NCBI GenBank assembly: GCA_030770425.1
Contig: JASJFT010000058.1
Coordinates: 124,001-188,000, forward strand
Length of the DNA: 64,000 nucleotides
Source of the DNA: Darksidea phi
Taxonomy: Eukaryota > Ascomycota > Dothideomycetes > Pleosporales > Lentitheciaceae
Reading direction: 5' to 3'
Part shown: positions 46,932 to 57,800 of the stretch, piece after piece
Layout of the letters: every line of letters starts with the position of its first letter
Numbering within the stretch: position 1 is the stretch's first letter
The notes under the pieces: generated by a model
The model's database searches: none
What the model was told of the DNA's origin: nothing
The model's input: only the letters and a program-made list of their open reading frames with translations
Translations under genes and position numbers: made by a program

Positions 46932-47630
46932 ATGGCACCCTTCCCGCGCTCGACGCGCCCCATCACAATCGTCGTAAATCAATTCAGACCGAATTTTAGG
47001 AGGAGAGCGCTGCTGGTATTCGCAACCTGTTACCTTTCTGTTGGTGATACCAGCATTAGTCTGTGCACCAAAGCGATGAATGCAGGCCACCTACTTCGAA
47101 GCCCACAGCAAGCTAGGCGCATGGCCTCGGTACTAGAGACTATCGTACAGTGCGCCGGCAACACCTATATTCCGCGGCTCATCGCCGCCCTATCCACCTC
47201 CCCAGACCTTAAACTCCTGTACAAACCACGCGACTCGTCTACCCCGAAGAAACACCCTCATGAGACACCCAGAGCCTCCGAACCACATCTTCCAAACGCC
47301 GCAACCCGCCTTCACAAAAGGATAACAGATTACGGTTACCAAAATGAAGAGACGGTCCGGAAACCAAGGGATATGCTAAAGATGGCTGGCGGAGGTCCAA
47401 AGTGGTTGACGCGGCTTATCTCGTGGGCAGAGGGTAAGAATAAGCAGTATGTGGAAAGCTCGAATGAAACTGCGAGGGAGCTGGAAGCGTGGGAGAGGTG
47501 GGAACAAAAGGACAAGGGGGGCCACAAGGACAAGGAAGAACAGAGGGAAAAGGAGAGAAGAGAGGAGTTGTTTAGACGTATGAAGGAGGGCAAGGAGAAA
47601 TTGAGAAGGAGTTTGGGACGCAGGAAATGA
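46932..47630 (+). CDS. Hypothetical protein with basic coiled-coil C-terminus
   Basis: One frame of 232 codons from ATG 46932. Residues 1-50 look partly hydrophobic (ALLVFATCYLSVGDTSISLC). The segment SVLETIVQCAGNTYIPRLIA followed by LSTSPDLKLLYKPRDSSTPK resembles a real folded stretch, and ETVRKPRDMLKMAGGGPKWL a second. The last 60 residues are highly charged (EREEL-type repeats, EGKEKLRRSLGRRK) and probably form a helix. No family recognised. Composition argues for coding, but the true start could be the ATG at 47121 (MASVLETIVQC) and small introns upstream cannot be excluded. Confidence 0.5.
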   Translation: MAPFPRSTRPITIVVNQFRPNFRRRALLVFATCYLSVGDTSISLCTKAMNAGHLLRSPQQARRMASVLETIVQCAGNTYIPRLIAALSTSPDLKLLYKPRDSSTPKKHPHETPRASEPHLPNAATRLHKRITDYGYQNEETVRKPRDMLKMAGGGPKWLTRLISWAEGKNKQYVESSNETARELEAWERWEQKDKGGHKDKEEQREKERREELFRRMKEGKEKLRRSLGRRK

Positions 47631-48776
47631 TTGTGAGCGGTACTTCGACAACCATCGATTTGACCGGATCCCATCAAACTCATGTCCGAAGCGAGGGATA
47701 CAGGCGGGCTTTACTAGCCAGTGTAACGCTGCACGAATTTTCGATACTTCACTTGGCATCTGCACCCTGCCCAGAGGCTTCTTGACACCTTAGGGTTTGA
47801 TTATACTAGATCAGCGTGAGTGTTTACCTGCTGCCGGGCTCTAACAATTGGGGACTGACAATTGCCAGTTCTCACATGTACTAGCTCAACGTGCCGTCCT
47901 CACCGCCCGCATTCTTTCGCCTCAGATGTCACTCTATTGTTCTCCTGGATTGCACGACTGCACTACGCAATGACAAATTGCTGCGGCGAGCAAACCAGCT
48001 GCTCCACCCCGAATCCGCAGGTTTAGCTGTTGCCACGATTAGAGCCCGAATTGCAATATATCGCTTCACAACTAGTCCCTGCACACGAATCCCAATGGAT
48101 CCTGCTTCTCGCGAAGAAGCCCGATTCTTCTGGCCTCAGCTCCAACGGTCCTAGCAACTACGAACCGAAAAAAAAAGGATTCCAAGATACAAATAAGCGT
48201 ATACTCGGACTCGTATGATTGGAGTTGGCTTTGTGTGAAGACTATCACGGCCGGCATGCTCCACGATTATTGCTGGGACTTTTGGTTATTCAACGAGAAT
48301 GCAGCGTAGCGTAAGAGCCGTTGCCGCTGGCAGGTGGGTTAGGGTAATACAAGAGGTTCTGAGAAGCCTGCCGGAGAGGGTAGAAGGGTGGTGGTGGCGC
48401 TAATATGGGGTTAACGGAGCGGATGTTGGCTAAAATAGAAAAGGGTTCGAGGAATAGGCGGGGGAAGTATTGACGAGAAGCTAAAAGCTCGTAGCTCTGG
48501 ACTTGCAGATCCTCTCAGCGTCCGACCCACAGCATTACAGCTGAATACGATATCAAAGCATCCTCATTCTCCCCATCTTTTATCCTCATGAGACTACGGT
48601 GCTTTGGTCCTTTCACCTATTCGCAAGCACCATTAGAAGATCTAGGGGTAAGCGAGATTGCTGATCGTCGTCACGTATCCTCGTTTACGTTCTGAACACT
48701 AATCTCTTGCCTAGTCCTAAATATGCTCTTAGCCCCTTTACTGGACATCACCTTCAACCCTCTGCATCAGTTCGTC
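47631..48776. other. Intergenic, about 1.1 kb, no recognisable gene
   Basis: Spacer before the BTB remnant. An A run lies near 48169-48177. Frames are short and unlike known proteins. Confidence 0.5.
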
Positions 48777-49606
48777 ATGGCAGACTCAAAGAGCACAAAT
48801 GCTTCTGGCACGCAAGGCTCGGGAGTAGTTTTTTTGCTCTTCATGGTTTCTTTTCTAACAGTTAAAAATCATATTACCAATGCAGATACGAAAGGCGCAT
48901 CCGGCTCTAGCAAGCAACTCGTGTGGGGATCCTATCTACTGCTCAACACTTTACTGGTGTCTAAAGACAATGAGTCTATCAGTAGGACCGTCGAGATGGG
49001 GACATCGAGGAGGATGGTGAGAAGATCTTTGTGGCGTCCCAAGAGCGGACCACAAAATGCTCGCCGTACTTCACCGCGGCATTCGAGGGTGGCTTCTGCG
49101 AGGCGGACGATGGTTCTATAGAATTACAGGATATGACATTTCATAGGTTCAAGCTCTTGAGTGACTGAAGCATTGAAGAGGAGAAAGGTGATGGAGATCA
49201 TAAATGGGATAGCGAAGATGAATTCGACCCAGAGGGCGGCCCACTCTTCATGGGCGAGGACGACGACGACAAAGTAATGCGCTTTATATCTATTGACTTT
49301 ACCTCTTCACCGATGCCTATGATATTCCGCAGTTGCGCAATGATGCTCTCGACCGCCTCATGTGGTACATTGACCAAAGCCATCGCCCGTCATCTGCACG
49401 TAGATATCAGCCGAGCATATGCGAATAAGGCAGAAAGTTCGCATCTCCGTGACGTCCTCGTCAAACAAATGGGCCAGGGTACTCTCCATGCGGAGTCATG
49501 TGTGTTTCGGAGGCAACACCCCCGGGAGTTTTTGGTTGATATCTTGGATCGTGCTCGAAACATCACCTCGTTGGTCCTACTGTATCCAGCTCTACAGCTC
49601 TATTAA
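48777..49606 (+). pseudogene. Decayed BTB/POZ-domain gene
   Basis: Fragments of a fungal BTB/POZ protein occur in order but in several frames. From about 48994 one frame reads EEDGEKIFVASQERTTKCSP, YFTAAFEGGFCEADDGSIEL, QDMTFHRFKLLSD and then meets a TGA at the point where a BTB fold would continue. After an acidic stretch (GEDDDDKVM), another frame reads FADAYDIPQLRNDALDRLMW and YIDQSHRPSSARYQPSICE, then stops. A third frame holds SSHLRDVLVKQMGQG and PREFLVDILDRARNITSLVL up to a TAA near 49604. BTB proteins of this fungal type use the domain for dimerisation or cullin-3 binding. With the stop and frame changes this copy cannot make a full product. A possible start is MADSKSTNASGTQGS at 48777. 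Confidence 0.7.
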
Positions 49607-50042
49607 CGTGTTTATAGCACCTCTACTGTGTACAAACTCCTACTGCGTTTCGTGCGGGCCTCACAAAAGAGACTCCCATTATGAAAATCCAAACCAATCT
49701 TGGTTCGTGCTAGAAAGCGATATCAAGAAGAAGGTAGGTACGATCAGGTCTATATTGATCAGCGCCAGTTTCATGAACATGAGGGAATTGGAAAACAGGA
49801 TGGGTGTCCTTCCAGGGTTCCGCGCGTGCACGCTCCATGATTGTCTTGGGCAGGGAGGGGCTGAGATACAGTGCGTGAGGAACATGCACGACAATACGCC
49901 TAAGACATACTCAGCGATGGGACATGTGCAGCTCTGAATATTCTACTCTGGTGCTTGTATTACTGGGATCTTAGGTGGTTTTCTCTTTGTGCAGAGTATA
50001 ATCGGCATGGAAGCGAGAATTGCAAGCTCTCAAGATTTTCCC
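49607..50042. other. Flank of the BTB remnant and 3' end of the transporter gene
   Basis: A plus-strand frame continues to 49937 (YENPNQSWFVLESDIKKKVG) and may be the decayed C-terminal end of the BTB gene, but the link is unproven. The rest is spacer. Confidence 0.35.
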
Positions 50043-51807
50043 TTATTGTCTCGTTCCAGAAGCCATTGCCGCACTCGATGGTCCCGCCACACTCTCCTTC
50101 CTCTCCTCGTCCGGCGCCTGCGCCTCACCTTTCTTATTGATGCCCCTAGCTCCGGGTGTCAAATAGGTATTGTCTAGGTTCGGTAACGCATCGCCCTCCG
50201 GTGGCTCCCACTTGCTACTCTTGATGGGATTCACTCCTAAGATGTACATCGTATCGATTTCCTCTAGCGTTCTACCATGACTCTCGCAGACGAAGAGATA
50301 CACAACAACAGCGCCGGTGAAACAGCAAGCCGCAAAGACATAGCCGTAACGGTAGTCGATAGCGCCAGTGATGTAGGGTGTGAAGAAGCTGATAAGAAAA
50401 TTGAAGGTCCAATTCGATGCGGTAGCAAGACCCATACATTTCGCACGGTAGCGGGAAGGATAGATTTCGCCGACGACAGCCCAAACGATAGGACCCCATG
50501 TCATAGCAAAGCCGGCGATGAAGAGGCAAGCGAAGACAATCATGACGTACCCAATGCCTTGCGTGCTCTGAGGGTTCTCGCGATCGAGAGCGAAGTGGCC
50601 AAGGGAGGAAAACACCATGAAGCACATAAACATCCATAGTCCACCTACGATGAGTGAGGGCCTTCGGCCGTACTTCTCAACGATGTATAGACCGGGAAAC
50701 GTAGTGCCAAAGTTGACGCCGCTCAAAATCATGGCAGTGACGTACGAATTGGGCAGACCGACGGACTGAAATATGGTAGTTCCATAGTAGAAGTAAAAGT
50801 TGGCGCCAGTAAGCTGTTGGAGAGCTTGGAGAGTGATGCCGAGCAATGTCCTATAAAGCATACGAGGGCCGGTAAAGATTTCGTACCACACGTGCTTTCC
50901 TCCTCCTGCATTTTCCGCATCAAGCTTCTCCTTGATCTCACCGATCTCGCGTTGGACTTCTTCGTGATCTTCTGGTACACCGTAGCTAAGCGCGACAGTC
51001 TTACGAGCACTGTCCACCTTTCCTTTGCGGTATTCCCATCGAGGTGACTCGCGAAGCGTCATGATACCGAAGCCCATGATGACGGGCCAGATGAAGCCAA
51101 TTCCCATTGGCAGTCTCCAAGCGCGTGCGCTGTTTTGGCTCTCGGTTCCGAAATTGACGCAATTGGCAGTGAAGATGCCAAGGGTGATGAATAGCTGATA
51201 GCAGGAGACGAGAGCACCACGCACGTATCGCGGGGCGGTCTCAGATTGGTACATGGGCGTGAGCACTGAGAGGGCACCAACTCCGAGTCCGGCGACCCAT
51301 CGGCCGATGGCGATTTGGTACCATCGGGTGGTTGTAGCAATCTGTACGATTACACCGACGCAGAAGATGATGTTCCAGAAGACGATGGAAAGTTTCCGGC
51401 CGAAATGATCGGCAATGGGCGCAGCAATGAGAGCCCCCATAAGGGTTCCAATGGACAGCTACATTTCCGATCAATCGCTTGCCCGGCCATCATCACGATA
51501 GAGAACCACTTACCAGGGCAACGATAGTTCCACTTCGACCATTTGTGAACTTAAGATCCCCAGTAACCGGATCTGTGGTGTCGGCGAATCGCACGAGAAA
51601 ATCAGGCATCTCAAGGAATCCGGATATTTGACCGGTGTCATAGCCGAAAATGAAGCCACCCATCGAGACAATAACCGCCATGAGTAAGATGCGAGGCGAG
51701 AAGCGTTCGCGAAGTCCCACCACGAGCATTTTTGGCTTCTTTTCAGGATCCGCCGTGGACGAGGCTGGCGTGGGGGTGTTTCCCCTGAAGCGACTTAATA
51801 TCGCCAT
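50043..51807 (-). CDS. MFS sugar transporter, hexose type
   Basis: Two exons (51514-51807 and 50043-51458, 55-base intron) encode 569 residues. The protein is a 12-helix major facilitator of the sugar porter family: GGFIFGYDTGQISGFLEM in helix 1, DHFGRK between helices 2 and 3, RWVAGLGVGALSVLTPMYQS, RESPRW after helix 6, QQLTGANFYFYYGTTIF in helix 7, EKYGRRP between helices 8 and 9, and the closing ESHGRTLEEID. QQLTG-N-F-F-YYGT is the pattern of glucose and hexose transporters, so uptake of glucose-like monosaccharides at the plasma membrane is the likely role; affinity and exact substrate cannot be read. The first intron falls before helix 2. Long hydrophilic C-terminus of about 70 residues (WEPPEGDALPNLDNTYL). 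Complete and intact. Confidence 0.94.
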
Positions 51808-51940
51808 GCCAGGGAGTTGTAATTTGATTGAGCAGGGCTGTGGTAAGACCTGGAGGATAAGATTGTAAGAGTTTCTGTCACACAGGAACCTCCAGCCCAC
51901 GAGGGACGGACAAGTATTCAACGTTTAAAGAAGACATACG

Positions 51941-52210
51941 TCACTTCCCCACCATCCTATAATGACGATTATCGTCACACCGATTCGCTTCCCACTCCAA
52001 GCTTCCGTCATCCGAACAGCCTCCAGGTGATATCTCAAAACCGACGTCATAGGTGTTGGTTTCACAGAAACATGTACCGTTCATTGCCTGAAGCAGCCTA
52101 GCGCATTGCTGAGCTTGCGCCGAGGTAATCCGGTTGGCGCGGACATTCGTCGGACCGTCATCAAAGCTCTTGCTCGGGCAGCTTTGATCGTTTCGCCTCG
52201 GTGGGGCATG
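51941..52210 (-). CDS. Cysteine-rich exon-like reading frame, possible small secreted protein (incomplete)
   Basis: The minus strand is open from 52210 to a TGA at 51941-51943 without an initial ATG. It reads NDQSCPSKSFDDGPTNVRAN, RITSAQAQQCARLLQAMNGT, CFCETNTYDVGFEISPGGCS and DDGSLEWEANRCDDNRHYRM. Six cysteines in about 70 residues with an N-x-T site before the central CxC are typical of extracellular fungal proteins. A TAA lies directly upstream (52211-52213), so a 5' exon with a start and perhaps a signal peptide would have to be spliced on; acceptor-like CCGAG lies close by, but I could not find a convincing first exon. It is either the last exon of a small gene or a remnant. No family recognised. 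Confidence 0.38.
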   Translation of the reverse strand, partial: HAPPRRNDQSCPSKSFDDGPTNVRANRITSAQAQQCARLLQAMNGTCFCETNTYDVGFEISPGGCSDDGSLEWEANRCDDNRHYRMVGK

Positions 52211-54178
52211 TTAAAGCCGGGACGCGAGTGTACCTCGCAGAATGTCAGGTGCTGATATCAATTTTGTTTAGTGGAGCTGGTGTTGAGGTGCCCGAACGTT
52301 CAACCCATTACGCGGGTTGTAAAGGCATTATGACGTTTGATCTTACTGGTATGCTTCTTGGTGGAGGCTCTGTTGGGCTGGTCGAGGCCAAGGAGGATGG
52401 AACAGGGAGTTGAGTTAGCAATACTTGCCATCTTGCACTCGTTTTTTCTTTCCTTCTTCCTTTCTTTCTTTCGGATTTGCATTTTGGGACTGCCTTCCGT
52501 AAATGTCTGCACCAAATACAGTCAAAGGTACCTCAGCCGAACTCCAAAAGTTGCATTTATCGGACGATCAGCGGGTTGCAACACATGACGAGTATGGGGA
52601 AAGTGATACCGGGTGGCCGAACACATCTATCCGATGCATTGCCGCTTACGTTCAAACCGCGACAAAACAGCACTCTACTCGGACCGCAATCATACAGCAA
52701 GACCTGCTACACATCTTTGTCTATGTGCGCTTGAACCACCCGCTCGTACCGTACCCCAGCTGCGGCCCGAACCTGTCTATATCTTTATTAACGATACCTC
52801 GCAAACCGGTAGACAAACTACGGTATGTTTTGTCACCTTGGAGAGTCCCTTACTGCGGCCAATCTCCTTCCTAGTAGTCTCATTCTTCTTTTCGGTAGTA
52901 AAGTGCGCAGAGTTCCGACGTCAATGGCAGTGCAATAAATCGAATGGCACGCCCCTCGTGTGCTCCACCGGAACACTAGATCCTCGAGCACTATGTCCTA
53001 GGAGAGGGAGAAAACGTGCCGATAGTAGAATGCGATAGTGACCACAGTTGTTATGCCAAAAGGTAATATACTTGCAGTGCACCTGATGACATTCAATGCG
53101 CTGCTCCTTGTCGATCAGCTTTCACCCAGCCTATTCCGACGAGAACGGACTATACCAGAGCATTGGGCAAGACGCGATTGACAACTTGGTAGCGAGGTCC
53201 GTGGTAGGAGCAAAACTATGCATGTCTGGCGGATCAAGGATACTTGCAGCATAGTCACTTGATGGGCTTGTTGCATGGAGTTAGCCTTAGTCGTTTTAGC
53301 TGTCGCCTGCGCATTCGTTCGAATGGTGGGAGACAGCGGTGATAAGGCGTGTTTAAGCATTGCTGCACGAGCGAGTGCATCGCGATAACGGGAATGAAAC
53401 GCTTACTTCTGTCACACACTGACAGTTGTGCCATACAAAATGTTTGGACGGGATCATGGATTGTTAGTAATGATCATATGACGTGATTGTTGAAGCAGGT
53501 GAAATTCCCTCCTGGTATAGTAACCCGTGAGCAAGCTCTAGATATGAGACTTGTTATTAGCAGCATTCAACGGCTCAAGTGAAATATCGCTTGCTGTTGT
53601 ATATTCGGGATGCCCTCGGGCTGGCCGGCGGCGATATGTGTCAAGTCTTTTTAATATGTACGGAAAAGACATAAACACAGCAAGAGCCTCCAGCAAACCC
53701 AGAAAAGCGGTATGTCTGGGAAACAAACATGAAGTCGGTACATGGTGTCGTTATGATTCCACGCGGGCCGAAGGAATTGGCGGAGATACGTGACTACTCG
53801 ATTTAGACTAGCACGAAAACAGCTCTCGGCTTTCCCACCTCGAACACGAGAAGCGCTTCCCTGCATCTCCACAGCCACTTCGCAGGCCTTTGCTACAGCA
53901 AGCAGACAGTAATCCGGCCTTGCTGCCAATCTCACTCTACTAGTACGACTCTCTCACACGAACGTACCGCCTTCGCCGCCCGCACCATCTACGCGTCGCT
54001 CGCCTGCCCCACTATCGTCTTTGCACCGCAAGGCAACGAACCTCTACCTCACCTCCGATCCCCACCGCGACTTCTCGAACTCCTCCGATAAGCGCGCATA
54101 CCAGACCAGCGCCTCTCAGAGAGGTGTCACAACGCTTGAAGCTGTCCGGGAGCTTGTCCCTTCGCGCAGCAGCCCGCT
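52211..54178. other. Intergenic, 2 kb, upstream of exportin-1
   Basis: Contains a strand-biased pyrimidine tract (about 52440-52480, repeated TTTCTTTC/TTCC) and short frames on both strands that I cannot relate to known families. The last 250 bases are the leader of the exportin-1 gene. Confidence 0.5.
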
Positions 54179-57100
54179 ATGTCGTTGTCCATCGAAGAGC
54201 TAGACGCCACGGTGCGCGCCTTTTATGAGGGTCGTGGTGAGACAGTAAGCACCTTGCTCTGGTATACTCCCTCAAGAGCAGTTCATTAACACGTACTTCC
54301 CTTGTAGCAAAAGCAGGCGCAAGCAACGCTTAATCAGGTAGGCCAGCCCAGTCCCCGAGCCCGCCTATCGCAGCGCAACTGACGCCGGGCATAGTTCAAG
54401 GAAAACCCAGATGCATGGCTCTTGGTCGACAAGATCCTGCAGGAGGCACAGTATCCTCAAACCAAATGTGAGTGTACCGGCGCGATGAGGATGGCTAGAG
54501 CACGGCACTAACACGGCGTAGATTTGGGCCTGCAGGTTCTCGACAATGTCATCATGACAAGATGGAAGGTCCTACCCCGCGACCAGTGTCAAGGTATGTC
54601 TGTCCCAAGCACAGAAAGACAGGCAGCTGACAGCTCTAGGTATCCGCAACTTCGTGGTCAACTTCATCATCCAGCAGTCGAACAATGAAGACCGGACTCA
54701 GATCGATCGCACCCTCCTCAACAAGCTTAACCTTGTCCTCGTCTCCGTGCTGAAGCAGGAGTGGCCGCACAACTGGCCCACGTTCATAAACGAGATCATC
54801 TCCTCGTGCCACAGCAGTCTGCCCATATGCGAAAACAACATGGCTATCCTCCGGCTATTGTCTGAGGAGGTGTTCGACTACTCGGAGGACCAGATGACAT
54901 CGGCCAAGCGACGTGAGCTTAAGCAGAGCATGTGCGATGAGTTCACGTCCATTTATCAGCTCTGCTCAGAGGTTCTCCGGACCGCCACAGAAGCCTCTCT
55001 TATTAAGGCGACTCTCGAGACGTTACTCCGCTTCCTGAACTGGATCCCTATTGGATACGTCTTCGAGACGCCTCCGAGCGGCGCTAGCCTCATCGAAACG
55101 TTGCGAAGCCGATTCCTCGATGTGCCTGACTTCCGTAACATCACGCTCAAGTGCTTAACCGAAATCGCAGGCTTGCACACCGAGCCCGCTTACGATGACA
55201 AGCTCGTTCAGATGTTCACCGAAACGCTAACCGCGATAGCTAAGATTATCCCTCTCACGCTTGACCTGAAGAGTACATACTCGCAGAGCAATAGCAGGGA
55301 TCAAGAATTCGTGCAGAACTTGGCCCTGTTCCTCACTAACTTCTTCACCATGCATCTGAACGTCATCGAGAACCTGATGAATAGAGACTTCCTCACGCAC
55401 GGCCATTTCTACCTGATCCGCATCAGCCAGATCGACGATCGAGAGATTTTCAAGATTTGTCTGGAGTACTGGACTAAACTGGTCTCCGAGCTGTACGATG
55501 AAATGCAAGCTTTGCCCATAACCGACATGAACCCGCTTCTGAATATGGGCTTGTCAACAGCAAACGGGGGAGCGCGCGACCCCGGCATCCTCGCCAACTA
55601 TCCTCTGCGCAAGCACAAATATGCCGAGATTCTCTCTAATCTCCGTACCGTGATGATCGAAAAGATGGTTAGGCCCGAAGAAGTGCTCATCGTGGAGAAT
55701 GATGAGGGCGAGATCGTGCGCGAGTTCGTGAAGGAGAGCGACACCATCCAGCTCTACAAGTCCACCCGCGAATGTCTAGTCTTCCTGACCCATCTGGACG
55801 TCAACGACACTGAGCAAATCATGTCTGAGAAGCTCGCGCGGCAGGTGGATGGCACCGAATGGTCTTGGGCGAATTGCAACACGCTTTGCTGGGCCATTGG
55901 CTCCATTTCAGGTGCTATGAACGAAGAAACGGAGAAGCGCTTCCTGGTCACCGTCATCAAGGATCTTCTCGGTTTGACCGAGATGAAGCGCGGCAAAGAC
56001 AACAAAGCTGTCGTCGCTAGTAACATCATGTACATCGTCGGCCAATACCCTCGCTTCCTAAAGGCCCATTGGAAGTTCCTGAAGACCGTCGTTAACAAGC
56101 TGTTCGAGTTCATGCACGAGACACATGAGGGTGTGCAAGACATGGCTTGCGACACCTTCATCAAGATAGCCAATAAGTGTCGGCGACACTTCGTTGCCCT
56201 TCAACCCGGCGAGTCAGAACCGTTCATCGACGAAATCGTCCGCAGCCTACGGAAGATCACAGCAGACCTGTCACCTCAACAAGTCCATACCTTCTATGAA
56301 GCGTGCGGTTATATGATCAGCGCACAGGGCCAGAAGAGCATGCAAGAGAGGCTGATCCACGATCTAATGGCGTTGCCTAACCAAGCTGTAAGTTGAGACG
56401 AATTGATATGTACGTTGTTTTACTGACCTAAGGAGTGGGATAATATCATCGCCCAAGCAAACCAGAATCCCGCTTGCCTGCAGGATGGGGATGTTATCAA
56501 GATCGTCGGCAACATCATGAAGACCAATGTTGCGGCATGCGGTTCGATAGGATCTTACTTCTATCCGCAGATTGGTCGCATCTATTTCGACATGCTGACA
56601 ATGTACCGGGCAAGCTCCCAACTGATTGACGAGGCCGTTCAGCGAGAAGGTCAGTTAAAATTTTGCCAAACATGGAGGCCTATTCGCTAATGAACGCAGG
56701 GAACATTGCCACAAAGATGCCCAAAGTCCGGGGTCTTCGCACCATCAAGAAGGAGATTCTCAAGTTGATCAACACCTACGTCGAGAAGGCGGATGATCTG
56801 GAGATGATCCACAACAACATTGTTCCGAAGCTCTTAGAAGCTGTTCTCATTGATTACAAGAACAACGTTCCAGATGCGCGCGAGGCTGAAGTCCTTAACG
56901 TCATGACGACGATCATTAACAAGCTACATGTACGTCGGACATTCGATCTGAGCAAAGACATGGTCCGCCTCGCTCAAGGAGCATCAGACAATACTGACCG
57001 CTTGACAGGGCATGATGGAGGACATGATCATCAACATCATGGACAGCGTGTTCGAATGCACGCTGGACATGATCAACAAGGACTTCTCCGAGTATCCCGA

Positions 57101-57800
57101 ACACCGAGTCGAGTTCTTTAAGCTTTTACGGACGATCAATCTTCGCTGCTTCCCCGCCCTGCTACGGCTCGATGCTCGCTCATTCAAGTTTGTCATCGAC
57201 TCGTGCATGTGGGCCAGCAAGCACGACAACCGTGAAGTGGAGAGTGCTGGTCTGTCCATGTGCTTTGAGCTCATTTCTAACATGGCGGATACGGATGCGC
57301 AGACTCGCAATGCCTTCTTCCAGCAGTTCTTCACCACCATATTGCAAGATGTGTTCTTCGTCATCACGGACAGTGATCATAAGGCCGGGTTTAAGTCACA
57401 GTCGATGCTTCTAGCGAAAATGTTCTGGCTCGTCGACTCAGGTAAGCTGGACGGACCAATTTACTCGTCACCGGACATGGCTCCTGCTGGCACACCCAAC
57501 CGCGAGTTCTTGCGCAACTTTGTGGGAAACCTGCTGGCGACTGCATTCCCGAACCTCCAGACGGTCCAGATCGGCTCCTTCATCGACGGCCTCTTTGCCA
57601 CCAATTCGGACCTCAATCGGTTCAAAGTCATCCTGCGAGACTTTTTGATCTCACTGAAGGAGTTCTCGGGCGACAATGCTGAGCTTTTCGCAGAAGAGCG
57701 TGAGCTGGCAGCGACCAAGGCGAAGGAAGAGGAACGGCAACGGGCCATGAAGGTCGGCGGTCTCTTGAAACCTTCGGAGATGGACGACGACGAATTGTGA
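54179..57800 (+). CDS. XPO1: Exportin-1 (CRM1), nuclear export receptor
   Basis: Eight exons (54179-54244, 54308-54337, 54395-54467, 54522-54593, 54640-56387, 56433-56649, 56700-56929, 57009-57800) encode 1075 residues, the usual length. The N-terminus gives [20 protein letters not shown] and the CRIME region [24 protein letters not shown] and [20 protein letters not shown]. The cargo-groove region has [54 protein letters not shown] and [17 protein letters not shown]; later HEAT repeats follow to the acidic end EMDDDEL. It carries proteins with leucine-rich export signals out of the nucleus with Ran-GTP. The Cys at about residue 497 is the position that leptomycin B modifies in sensitive species. 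The second exon is only 30 bases. Intact and very secure. Confidence 0.96.

Noticed and set aside
52503..52874. 123-codon plus-strand frame starting MSAPNTVKG
   Set aside because: Start looks plausible, but the text degrades after 35 residues and a second frame looks equally good; no family or splice evidence.
53538..53726. Minus-strand frame LGLLEALAVFMSFPYILKRL, resembling a membrane protein end
   Set aside because: Hydrophobic and natural-looking, but short and isolated with no upstream exon that joins; kept only as a note.
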